Source: Planctomycetaceae bacterium
GTDB lineage: Bacteria > Planctomycetota > Planctomycetia > Planctomycetales > Planctomycetaceae
Direction: 5' to 3'
Length of the DNA stretch: 64,000 bases
Assembly: GCA_028284145.1 (NCBI GenBank)
Contig: JANQSH010000053.1
Coordinates: 22,875 to 86,874 of the forward strand
A model generated the notes under the pieces. It searched no databases. It was not told where the DNA came from and saw only the letters and a program-made list of their open reading frames with translations. A program made the translations under genes and the position numbers. This document shows positions 9,741 to 17,871 of the stretch, in pieces. The stretch's first letter is position 1; every line of letters starts with the position of its first letter.

Positions 9741-9841
9741 TAGAGCAGTTTACCTTTTCGCGTAGCATCTCTGGCTCGTGGGAGTTCAGGTTGGCAGGCC
9801 AAACGACGGTTCTCGCGGAACGAAAAGGCAAATACGCCTTA
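9741..9841 (+). repeat. dispersed TA-bounded repeat, copy B (inside sdh operon)
   Basis: About 101 bp, beginning TAGAGCAGTTTACCTTTTCG, of the CTTTTCGTG subfamily. The terminal hairpin has changed to AAGGC-AAATAC-GCCTT, in which both partners of two base pairs have changed relative to other copies. It sits between sdhC and sdhA in the middle of an operon. Its last bases TTA (9839-9841) are the complement of the sdhC stop codon TAA. Confidence 0.85.
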
Positions 9842-10513
9842 TTTGAAAAGAGCCCAGACCGGGAAACTGGCAAAGCCGAGCGAAATCCCCACGCCAAAGA
9901 TGATGCTGAACCACTTGAAGCACTTCTGAGTCCACTGGTTGCTGGTTCCCAGTGATTGAAACGCGCTCGCCACGCCATGTGTCAAATGGACACCCAGCAG
10001 TAATGTCCCTGCGAAGTAAACGGTTGCCGTTATTGGATTCTTCAACAGCATCACCGCCTTTTCAAAAGGCTCTTTCCCCTCATAAGTGATGTCGGGACGG
10101 AACTCCATACGGAAATCGATCAAATGTAAGATGATAAAACCGAGTACGAGCGCCCCGGAGACAAACATCCAGTTTTCCGGCCACGCTTTGAAGATGCCCT
10201 GTGAATTTGACTCGATTTTGGTCTGTTTTCTGTCGTAGGTCTGGCTGCGGGCCGTCTTGTTGTCTTTGCCAGTCGAAATCGCCAGATAAATATGCATCAG
10301 AAACAGAACCAGCAAGCCGAGCTCCGCGATGGCCAGCAGAAGTTTCTGTTTATGCAATGTATCGGCGTACTCGTTGTAGGCATCCGGACCGACATACAGC
10401 AGAAAGTTTCCCGCCAGATGTGCGACCAGAAAACCGCACAACAGCAAACCGGTAACGCCCATCACCAGTTTCCTGCCGATGGAAGATCGAAGAGCAAATA
10501 GCAACCTGTTCAA
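9839..10513 (-). CDS. sdhC: succinate dehydrogenase cytochrome b subunit
   Basis: 224 residues with about five hydrophobic segments, for example KLVMGVTGLLLCGFLVAHL and ENWMFVSGALVLGFIILHLI, matching the single-subunit di-heme cytochrome b558 anchor. Conserved histidines occur in the membrane segments (HLAGN, HIYLA, HLIDF, HLTHG), suitable for heme ligation. It anchors SdhAB and reduces quinone. The start is TTG at 10513, chosen because AGGAG lies six bases upstream. The stop codon lies exactly at the border of repeat copy B, so the element may have replaced the original 3' end. Confidence 0.93.
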   Translation of the reverse strand: MNRLLFALRSSIGRKLVMGVTGLLLCGFLVAHLAGNFLLYVGPDAYNEYADTLHKQKLLLAIAELGLLVLFLMHIYLAISTGKDNKTARSQTYDRKQTKIESNSQGIFKAWPENWMFVSGALVLGFIILHLIDFRMEFRPDITYEGKEPFEKAVMLLKNPITATVYFAGTLLLGVHLTHGVASAFQSLGTSNQWTQKCFKWFSIIFGVGISLGFASFPVWALFK

Positions 10514-10718
10514 TTCAGGCTCCTCGTGGAAGAGAGAATCAACTTATTGGGATACTATACGACGTCCGAAAGAGCGGTACCTGCATTCCGAACTGAGGCC
10601 GATAATGCTCAGCCATCAGAGTCCTGAAGACGGTTCGTCCGCTTCATTCCAATTCACATCGGCTCCCATAGCCGAACAGACAGACCTGCAGCTTCGTCAC
10701 CACAGAAGTGTTCCATCA

Positions 10719-10816
10719 TGAGCAGTTCACCTTCCAGTGTGACGTCTCTGGCTCGTGGGGGCCTGGTTTACAGGCCAATCGACGCTCATCGCGGCACAGA
10801 AGAGCGTAATACTCTC
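10719..10816 (+). repeat. dispersed TA-bounded repeat, copy C
   Basis: About 98 bp, from TGAGCAGTTCACC to a shortened palindrome AGAGCGTAATACTCTC. CTTCTGGTG-like subfamily (CTTCCAGTG). It lies in the long gap between RNase R and sdhC, both leftward. The 205 bp between sdhC and this copy (10514-10718) hold nothing recognised apart from the sdhC ribosome binding site. Confidence 0.82.
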
Positions 10817-11015
10817 ATGAACACCTGTCAAAGTGAACGATACGACATTCCAATCGTGGATTCGATTGATGGCGAACTGAAGCTGGTCGACCACCGTAAC
10901 ACGATTTGAGGTTTCAATGTGTCATTCCGGAACAGTGATGGCTCGACCTCCCTGCCGGCCATCTATTGATCCGTGATTGACCTCGATTCTTTATCGTGAC
11001 TTCACCCGGCACGAG

Positions 11016-11057
11016 AAAAAACCGGTATGAGAAAAAGCCCCCTTCTTCCGTTACCGG
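11016..11057 (-). terminator. intrinsic terminator downstream of RNase R
   Basis: Read on the minus strand, CCGGTA pairs with TACCGG, and inside it GAAGAAG pairs with CTTTTTC (one G-U pair) around a GGGG loop; six T residues follow immediately. This is a strong Rho-independent terminator about 90 bp past the stop codon of the RNase R gene. The rest of 10817-11144 holds nothing else recognised. Confidence 0.75.
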
Positions 11058-11144
11058 CCACATCGCCCACAGGTGGATTATAGAAGGCAGATCCATTGTT
11101 GCAATCGTGATGAGTGCCTAACTTTGAGGAGAAAACTGAATTGC

Positions 11145-13667
11145 TCAAGTTAAGCGTTTCGGTTTGCCTCTGCCCGACGTCTTTTGCTTTTTCGCCTTAC
11201 GTCGTGTCGATTGTTGTTGCGTTGTACCACCCGACTTTCGCGTTGATTTTTTCCGCGACCTGGCCGATTTGTGCGCTGTCTTCTTTTTCGCTGAAGCCGT
11301 CGTCTTTTTGCGAGTTGAACTCTTCTTTCCGGCCTTCTTTGCCGGTTTTCCGACCGACGTTTTGGCAGGTTTTTTAGCAACAGCCGATTTCTTATTCGCC
11401 CTTTTTGATCCTTTTTTGGCCGTTGTTCCCTTTTTTCTGTTTCGCGTGGATTTCTTCCCCGACGATTCTGGTCTTTGTCTGCGAGGTGATCCTGACGTCT
11501 CTGGTTCACTCGTCGCAGCCCGCATCCGCCGCGTTCCCTCAACATTGACCAGACGCAAATCGAGTACACGACGATCGACATCGACATGCGTCACTTCCAC
11601 TGTCACCAGATCACCCAGCCGATACTGCGTTCCACTTCGCCGCGCGAGCAAACTGAACGTCGCACGATCGTAATCGTATGGCTCCTGAATCGTCAAATGG
11701 CTGATGTGCACCAGCCCTTCGACTGGCAACTCCACCCCCTGACAAAACAGGCCGAATGGTTCGACACCTGTAATCGAGGCTTCCAACCGCATACCGATCT
11801 GATCCGCAAGGAACGCCAGCAGTTTGATCTTGGTCAACTCCCGTTCCGCTTCTGCCGCCCGACGTTCAGTCAGCGAACAACTTTTGCCGAGTTTGATCAA
11901 TTCAACTTCCGACAGATAACGTAAATTGTTCGGATCGGTCACGAGATTCCCCACGAGTCTGTGAATGATCAGGTCGGGATACCTCCGAATCGGACTCGTG
12001 AAGTGGCAATACTGGCCGACAGCGAGTGCGTAATGGCCAATCTCCCGCGGAGTGTACTCAGCCTGCTTCAAGCTGCGGAGGAGCCCATAATTGACGGAGC
12101 GCTGCAGCGGAGTTCCTTCGGCTGCATTCAGCAGTTCCTGCAATGCTGCTTTGCTCTGGAATTTTGGTAGATCAAATCCCAACGCATCGACAAATTCAGA
12201 ATAGGCTTTGAGTTTGGCATAGTCGGGATCAGCATGCACCCGCCGTAAAAATGGCAGTTCCAGATCGTTCAATTTCGTCGCCACCGCGATGTTCGCAGCC
12301 AGCATAAATTCTTCGATGATCTGATGGCTTTCGTCGTGTTCCCGTTCGTGCGCACCGGTCACGCGAGCATCTTCATCGAAATCCAATTCGACTTCGCCCA
12401 TGTGCAATTCCAGCGCCCCGGCAGCAAATCGGCGTTTGCGGAGAATCATTGCCAAATCATACATCCGCTGCAGCAGGGACCGGGCTTTCGCCGCGACCTT
12501 TGGTTGACCAGATTTGGAATTGTCCAAAATCGGCAACACTTCTTCGTACGCGAATCGCTTTGTCACTTTGATCGCTGAGTTTGCGAATTCGGTGTGGATG
12601 GGGATCCCTTCCGGATTAAATTCAATCAAGGTCGATTTTGTATAGCGGACCTTTCCTTCCTGCAAACTGGCAAGTCCATTGGAAATCGTCTCTGGCAACA
12701 TCGGGATCACATGCCGAGGCAGGTAGACACTGTTTCCCCGAAGTTGTGCTTCGCGATCAAGTTGACTGCCGGGAGCAACAAAGTGTGCGACGTCGGCAAT
12801 GTGCACGCCAAGATGCCAATGGCCATCTTTGGTACGCTTCAGGGAAATGGCGTCATCAAAATCGCGTGCATCGGCCGGGTCGATCGTGACGATCGTCTCT
12901 TTCGTCAAGTCGAGCCGACCATCCAGATCCTGCTCGTTGAATTGATCCACCTGATCGCGTGCCTCCTCCATCACTTCTGGCGGAAACTTTACGGGCAGGC
13001 CATATTCGTGGATAATCGAAAGCGTATCGACACCGGGCGCTCCGCGCGGACCAAGGACTTCCGTCAAAACGCCTTCGCCAATCTGAAAGTGGGACGGAAA
13101 GCGAAGCATTTCGATGACGACCTTGTCGCCGACCTTTGCACCTTTGGCACCGGGATCGCCCACATAGATCGCCTCGTTGAAAATCGTGCCATCGACCTGA
13201 ACGTATCCGCTGCCGGTCTTTTCGAGATAGGTCCCGACAAACAGATTGGTGGCTCGCTCGATGACTTCCTCCACGCGCCCGCAACGTTGACCGCCTCCGC
13301 GACGGCGCTTCAGCAATCTTATGAGAACTTCATCTCCAGTTTGTGCGTCTCCCAAATCCTGTGCGGAAATGTAAATATCGCCCGAACGATCTCCCGAGAT
13401 CGCGTCATGAGGTATCAGGAAACCCGCTCCACTGGCGATTTTCCTGATGACACCTGACACCATCCCTGGGACCTTTTTTGAACGCAGTTTTCCCGATTTC
13501 CCACGATGGAGTTGCCCGTTTTCCACCAATTGATCGACAACAGCTTCAAACCTGGAAGTCTGCTTCCTGGGGATCTTCAACTTGCGGGCCAACCCAGTAA
13601 CGCGTAACGATTTCTTGCCCGGCCTGGAAAGGTAGGCCAGGATCTTTTGTTCAAACTTGTGATTCAT
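11145..13667 (-). CDS. rnr: ribonuclease R with long basic tail
   Basis: With ATG at 13667 the protein has 840 residues. An N-terminal winged-helix-like region is followed by cold-shock domains, the RNB exonuclease domain (landmark TIDPADARDFDDAISL, carrying the metal-binding aspartates, and HYALAVGQYCHFTSPIRRYPD) and an S1 domain near GVELPVEGLVHISHL. It degrades structured RNA 3' to 5'. The last 120 residues are almost only Lys, Arg, Ala, Ser and Thr, like a histone H1 tail, much longer than the basic tail of E. coli RNase R. An ATG at 13694 would add nine residues. The frame stays open to 14051, but only because it crosses repeat copy D. Confidence 0.92.
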   Translation of the reverse strand: MNHKFEQKILAYLSRPGKKSLRVTGLARKLKIPRKQTSRFEAVVDQLVENGQLHRGKSGKLRSKKVPGMVSGVIRKIASGAGFLIPHDAISGDRSGDIYISAQDLGDAQTGDEVLIRLLKRRRGGGQRCGRVEEVIERATNLFVGTYLEKTGSGYVQVDGTIFNEAIYVGDPGAKGAKVGDKVVIEMLRFPSHFQIGEGVLTEVLGPRGAPGVDTLSIIHEYGLPVKFPPEVMEEARDQVDQFNEQDLDGRLDLTKETIVTIDPADARDFDDAISLKRTKDGHWHLGVHIADVAHFVAPGSQLDREAQLRGNSVYLPRHVIPMLPETISNGLASLQEGKVRYTKSTLIEFNPEGIPIHTEFANSAIKVTKRFAYEEVLPILDNSKSGQPKVAAKARSLLQRMYDLAMILRKRRFAAGALELHMGEVELDFDEDARVTGAHEREHDESHQIIEEFMLAANIAVATKLNDLELPFLRRVHADPDYAKLKAYSEFVDALGFDLPKFQSKAALQELLNAAEGTPLQRSVNYGLLRSLKQAEYTPREIGHYALAVGQYCHFTSPIRRYPDLIIHRLVGNLVTDPNNLRYLSEVELIKLGKSCSLTERRAAEAERELTKIKLLAFLADQIGMRLEASITGVEPFGLFCQGVELPVEGLVHISHLTIQEPYDYDRATFSLLARRSGTQYRLGDLVTVEVTHVDVDRRVLDLRLVNVEGTRRMRAATSEPETSGSPRRQRPESSGKKSTRNRKKGTTAKKGSKRANKKSAVAKKPAKTSVGKPAKKAGKKSSTRKKTTASAKKKTAHKSARSRKKSTRKSGGTTQQQSTRRKAKKQKTSGRGKPKRLT

Positions 13668-13839
13668 TCTTTTCAATTCTGATATGTCTTTCATTTCTCG
13701 ACTGCATGCCAGCAGGCGTTCAAGCTCAAAGCGTTTTCTGTAGCATGGGCAATCTGTAGCATGCGCAAATTGCGTCGGACTGTCACTCCACACGCGTCTT
13801 CGGTAAGGTTTTGCGCAAAGAGAGAGCCGACACAACATT

Positions 13840-13941
13840 TGGAGCAGTTTACTGTTTGGTGTGACGCCTCTGGCTCGTAGGGGCCTGTGTTTGCAGGCCG
13901 AGCGACGCCCATCACGGCACAGAAGAGCGTAATACGCTCTA
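13840..13941 (+). repeat. dispersed TA-bounded repeat, copy D
   Basis: About 102 bp, from TTGGAGCAGTTTACTGTTTG to the intact palindrome AGAGCGTAATACGCTCTA. The internal hairpin GGCCTG-TGTTTG-CAGGCC is especially clear. It lies between the MFS transporter stop (16 bp away) and the RNase R start, both leftward. Confidence 0.87.
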
Positions 13942-13956
13942 TGGATGACGTATCGC

Positions 13957-15291
13957 TCAGGACTCGCAATGTTCCACACGGCGAATGATCTGGCTGTCAG
14001 CAGTCGGGTCAATCTCCAAAGCGGCTGGGACCGTCTCCATTTCCGCCACACTCAATTCGCCTTCAATCGGGATGTTTTCCTGCAGGTCTTCATCGGGTCG
14101 GCGTGCGGCCGTCAGCGCGTAACCAACGCCAATCATCACGGTAATGGCCCCTGATACGACGAACATTGTATTGAACCCAACGTGATCAATAATGGCCCCG
14201 AGCGGAGGTGATGACAGAGCGAAGCCGAGTTCGGTAAACCCCAGCACAATCGTCGTCCCGGTTCCTCGATATTGACGCGGAAAAGCACCTGATCCCAGCG
14301 ACACAACCACAGGAAACAGCATCGCGTGTCCAAATCCGCAACAGACCGCTGGCAACACGAACTCCCATTGATTCGTCACGAAAGGCAACAGGAAATGGCC
14401 AATTGCGTGACCTCCCAACCCCAACAGAACCATTGGATGCCGACCGATCGATGTACTCCAGGTCCGGCTGAGCATGCGGAACAAAAACGCCGAGAGCGCA
14501 TAGCTGGTGAAAAACGTACCGATTTCCTTCACGCCGAGCGACGTTGCGTAACGGGTCAGGAAAACGCCTGTCACACTGAAACCGACACCCATCATCAATG
14601 CCACAAGAACAATCGGCCCAGGCCAATATCGAAAGATCAACTTGTAAGCCGCCGGTGTTTCGTGAGGTCTGGTATGCACATCATAGCGTGTAATCCACAA
14701 CACGATAGCCAGGTACAAAACGCCAAAGCCGACTGCTGTGCCGAACAACCAGACGAACCGTTCGTGACCATTGGTCGAAAATCGGAAGAGAAAATCGCCC
14801 AGTTGGGAACCAAGAATCATTCCCAGGAACCCGCTGCTGCCGAGAAAACCGATGATTTCAGTCCGACGATGAGTTGGTGCCCGCATTTGAACATGCACGA
14901 TCGAGCAGGTGAACATTCCGGCTAAGCCGATGGCAAACAACGTCCGCGCAAGATAGATCTCCCACGAGATGTCCCGGCAGAGAATGAACATGGCATTGCC
15001 TGCAACGAACAGTGCCGCGCTCAAGGCCCACAACATTCTTACTCCATAACGGTCGATCCCCTGCCCCATCACAAATCGAACGACCAGTGCGGCAATAATG
15101 CTGATGCCGACAATCGAACCGGTTTTCTGTTCGTTCCCGCCGAGAGAATCAACCAGTTCCGCAAATCGGAAGGAAAGTGCATTCGCCGAAACGAGGGACA
15201 GATTCGCCAGATACGCCAGCCAGAAAGTGCCGTCATACGCAAAGCCTTCATCGGCATTCAGTCGGCGCGGCGAGTTTGACGGTTCGGACAT
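13957..15291 (-). CDS. MFS transporter
   Basis: 444 residues with about twelve hydrophobic segments in two halves separated by a hydrophilic loop near ITRYDVHTRPHETPAAYK. The segment FVMGQGIDRYGVRMLW matches the loop 2-3 signature region G-x3-D-R-x-G-R-R of the major facilitator superfamily. The C-terminal 60 residues are acidic and cytoplasmic-looking. The substrate cannot be predicted; drug or sugar efflux families are the closest in appearance. It stands between two repeat copies, D downstream and E upstream. Confidence 0.85.
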   Translation of the reverse strand: MSEPSNSPRRLNADEGFAYDGTFWLAYLANLSLVSANALSFRFAELVDSLGGNEQKTGSIVGISIIAALVVRFVMGQGIDRYGVRMLWALSAALFVAGNAMFILCRDISWEIYLARTLFAIGLAGMFTCSIVHVQMRAPTHRRTEIIGFLGSSGFLGMILGSQLGDFLFRFSTNGHERFVWLFGTAVGFGVLYLAIVLWITRYDVHTRPHETPAAYKLIFRYWPGPIVLVALMMGVGFSVTGVFLTRYATSLGVKEIGTFFTSYALSAFLFRMLSRTWSTSIGRHPMVLLGLGGHAIGHFLLPFVTNQWEFVLPAVCCGFGHAMLFPVVVSLGSGAFPRQYRGTGTTIVLGFTELGFALSSPPLGAIIDHVGFNTMFVVSGAITVMIGVGYALTAARRPDEDLQENIPIEGELSVAEMETVPAALEIDPTADSQIIRRVEHCES

Positions 15292-15420
15292 GTCATACTT
15301 TCAGGGTAGACGAGATTCATCCGTTTGGAAGAGACCTGTTTCAAATGGAATCGCATGGCAGGATGAAGCGTTTTGGCAGGCGGTACTCCGGCGGGACGAT
15401 GAATGCCATCGGTTCACTTT

Positions 15421-15558
15421 TAGAGCGTATTACGCTCTTTTGTGCGGCGATGACTCCATCCGCGTCGATACCTCGACGCGGTACCGCCGTGCGTAGCACG
15501 TCGGCTGGCAGAGATTCCCACGAGCCAGAGACATCACACCAGAAGGTAAGCAGTTCTA
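15421..15558 (-). repeat. dispersed TA-bounded repeat, copy E with extra hairpin
   Basis: 138 bp, bounded by TA at both ends. On the plus strand it begins TAGAGCGTATTACGCTCT and ends AAGCAGTTCTA. It is longer than other copies because about 35-40 bp are inserted in the middle, including the hairpin CGCGTCGATACCTCGACGCG and a second small palindrome GTGCGTAGCACG. It lies between the ABC permease stop and the MFS start. This is one of two copies oriented the same way as the flanking genes. Confidence 0.83.
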
Positions 15559-15609
15559 TTCTACAAGACGCGGCCCTCCCCGGAAAGTTCACAGTCGTAA
15601 AGATAAATC

Positions 15610-16440
15610 TCAGCCGCCAAACGCTCCGTAACGCCTTGCTCCACGCGAAAAGGCAATCCGATTTGCTACCAGTAACACAATCACCCACGCCATTCCAACC
15701 GACAATTCATACACCAATTCCGGGTGATCAAATCGGTCGAGCATAATTGCTGCCGGGAAATACGCGAGGTATTTGAATGGCAGGAATTGAATAACTGCCG
15801 TTATCGTCTCGGGCAACCAGTCCAGCGGAATCATGTGGCCGGAAAGAAAATAATTGAGCATGCTGAAAATGAAAATCAAGGACGACACTTCGAGATACCA
15901 GAAGGCAATCAAACCAATCAGCGATTCCAGCAAAAATCCAACCAGGAATGCGAGCATCAACGAAATCACCCAGGCGGTAATCGTGAACGCATCCGGCCAA
16001 CCGGGAAAATAGGAGCGGCAAAGATAGAACACCAGCACGAATGGCGCTGTCGCCACGAAATAATACACCAACTTGTGAGCCATGCGATGCCAGAACAAAT
16101 AACTGAGCATATCGATCGGTTGCGTCAGGTATTTTTTGATTGTTCCCTCACGAACATCCCGCGCGATTCCCGAGGCCAAACCCGGCATGCTGGAAAAGGC
16201 ACGGGCCAACATCGCCAGCAGATAATAGGCGACCATATCGTGATAAGTATACGAGTTGAGTTTCCGTCCGGCGGAATAGGCTTCTGTGTGGACGCCGTAA
16301 ATCGCCCCCCACAAAAAGATCTGCGTGACGATGGGCAAAAACCGGACCAGCGTCGCAAACGCAAAGTCGCCCCGGTAGACGAGACGCTCTTCAATGCACG
16401 TTCGTAAAATAAACCAGTTGACGCGAACTCGGGCCCACAT
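15610..16440 (-). CDS. ABC-2 type transporter permease
   Basis: 276 residues with six hydrophobic segments and the pattern of the ABC-2/DUF990 permease family (N-terminal [20 protein letters not shown], later [20 protein letters not shown] and [20 protein letters not shown]). It forms the membrane channel of an ABC exporter with the ATPase encoded 98 bp upstream on the same strand. Members of this family are commonly encoded as two different permeases plus one ATPase; only one permease is present here, so it may act as a homodimer. Substrate unknown. Confidence 0.85.
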   Translation of the reverse strand: MWARVRVNWFILRTCIEERLVYRGDFAFATLVRFLPIVTQIFLWGAIYGVHTEAYSAGRKLNSYTYHDMVAYYLLAMLARAFSSMPGLASGIARDVREGTIKKYLTQPIDMLSYLFWHRMAHKLVYYFVATAPFVLVFYLCRSYFPGWPDAFTITAWVISLMLAFLVGFLLESLIGLIAFWYLEVSSLIFIFSMLNYFLSGHMIPLDWLPETITAVIQFLPFKYLAYFPAAIMLDRFDHPELVYELSVGMAWVIVLLVANRIAFSRGARRYGAFGG

Positions 16441-16538
16441 GAAGTTACGATTGCCTCATCTCTTGCCGCAAAAAAAGAGAGTTCAAAAATATCCCGACCG
16501 GGAAACTTACAGTCATTCAATACCGACTTTTTCCGAGA

Positions 16539-17588
16539 TCAGGATTGCGCAGAGAGTGATGCCCGGCCATCTTCAGTCGGCAAACCGGCACCCTCTGTCT
16601 CGTTCTCCCTGGACCGATTGTTGGTGAAGATCTCGGCAATCACCTCTTCCAGCGGTCGCTCATGCACGGACACATCTTCGACATCATAATGCGCCAGGAC
16701 CTCGGCAAGCGTTCCTGGAATCTGATTCCGAACCACTTCAAGTTTCACGCGAGGCGGGTTGGTTTCAAGAACCTGGCCGAATCGGTGGAGATCGCCGGGG
16801 ATCTGATTGGATGCAAATTGAAACTCGACGATTTTGTGGTGGCTGAATCGATCGACCACTTCCGCCAAAGGACCGTCATGAATAATGTGGCCTTCGTTAA
16901 TGATGATCGCCCGCTTGCAGAGTGCCTCAACATCCTTCATGTAATGGCTCGTCAACAACACGGTAATGGAGTGAGAGGCCTGATACTGCTTCAAAAACTC
17001 CTGCACGCGCCGTTGGGAGACGACGTCCAGCCCAATGGTCGGTTCATCCAGAAAAAGGATGTCTGGACTGTGCAACAAAGCGGCAATCAATTCCATACGC
17101 ATCCGTTCGCCCAGCGATAACTCCCTCACCGGCTGTCCGACAAGATCAACCACTTCCAGCAGATTGGTCAGTTCATCCAGCCGCTCCCGAAATGGTCCTT
17201 CTTCAATGTGATAAATTTCTTTATGCAGCCGGAATGACTCCTGCGCGGGAAGATCCCACCAGAGCTGGTTCTTCTGCCCCATGACCAGTGAAAACCGGCG
17301 TCGGTAGATATTCTCCCGTTTCCACGGAACATGCCCGAAGACCCGGGCCTCACCAGCGGTGGGGAAAATCAGCCCGGAAAGCAGCTTCAAAGTTGTTGTT
17401 TTGCCAGCTCCGTTAGGACCGAGAAAAGCCACCATTTCCCCGGTCTCAATCGAAAACCCGATGTTCTCAACCGCATGGACCTGTTTGTACTCACGCCGGA
17501 ACAGACCACCGATCGACGCAAGCAACCCTTCACGTTTCTGATAAACGCGATATGTTTTGGCTAATCCCTGAACTTCGATGGCTGGCAT
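16539..17588 (-). CDS. ABC transporter ATP-binding protein
   Basis: From ATG 17588 the protein has 349 residues. It shows a Walker A motif in [18 protein letters not shown], the signature [17 protein letters not shown], Walker B in [13 protein letters not shown] and the H-loop in [13 protein letters not shown]. The C-terminal extension of about 110 residues is seen in DrrA/NatA-type exporter ATPases. It pairs with the permease gene downstream. The frame is open further upstream to 17699, but that part is a translated repeat (copy F); the ATG lies one base from the repeat border and has no Shine-Dalgarno site. Confidence 0.92.
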   Translation of the reverse strand: MPAIEVQGLAKTYRVYQKREGLLASIGGLFRREYKQVHAVENIGFSIETGEMVAFLGPNGAGKTTTLKLLSGLIFPTAGEARVFGHVPWKRENIYRRRFSLVMGQKNQLWWDLPAQESFRLHKEIYHIEEGPFRERLDELTNLLEVVDLVGQPVRELSLGERMRMELIAALLHSPDILFLDEPTIGLDVVSQRRVQEFLKQYQASHSITVLLTSHYMKDVEALCKRAIIINEGHIIHDGPLAEVVDRFSHHKIVEFQFASNQIPGDLHRFGQVLETNPPRVKLEVVRNQIPGTLAEVLAHYDVEDVSVHERPLEEVIAEIFTNNRSRENETEGAGLPTEDGRASLSAQS

Positions 17589-17665
17589 GGAGCAGTTGAC
17601 TTTTTCGTGAAACGTTCGGTCTTTGGGGGAGTCCGTCAATGCAGGCCAAACGTTGTTTGAAACAG
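17589..17665 (+). repeat. dispersed TA-bounded repeat, copy F, truncated
   Basis: A diverged partial copy starting GGAGCAGTTGACTTTTTCG and recognisable as far as AATGCAGGCCAAACG and a little beyond; the terminal palindrome is missing or decayed. Its left end abuts the ATG of the ABC ATPase gene, so the 5' untranslated region of that gene consists of repeat sequence. Confidence 0.65.
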
Positions 17666-17805
17666 GAAATCGGAGTGGACCTGTGACCTTTTCATGCAAT
17701 CATCATATGTACCTGATATGGCCGGGTCGAGCATCGCTTGTCAGGATTTTTCCTCTTTCACCACCAACCATTGGACATTTGCCAGATTTCGAGTGAAGGA
17801 ACAAC

Positions 17806-17840
17806 AAAAAAACCCGGCCACCCATGGGGAATGACCGAGT
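17806..17840 (-). terminator. intrinsic terminator after prc
   Basis: On the minus strand, ACTCGGTCA pairs with TGGCCGGGT (9 bp with G-U pairs) across an 11-base loop, followed by a run of six T residues. It lies 32 bp past the stop codon of the C-terminal protease gene. Confidence 0.75.
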
Positions 17841-17871
17841 CAGAATTTTTTCCGAACGAGTCGGGGTCGAC

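Noticed and set aside
13691..13969. Leftward frame containing ERITLFCAVM
   Set aside because: It is repeat copy D translated; similar peptides appear at other copies.
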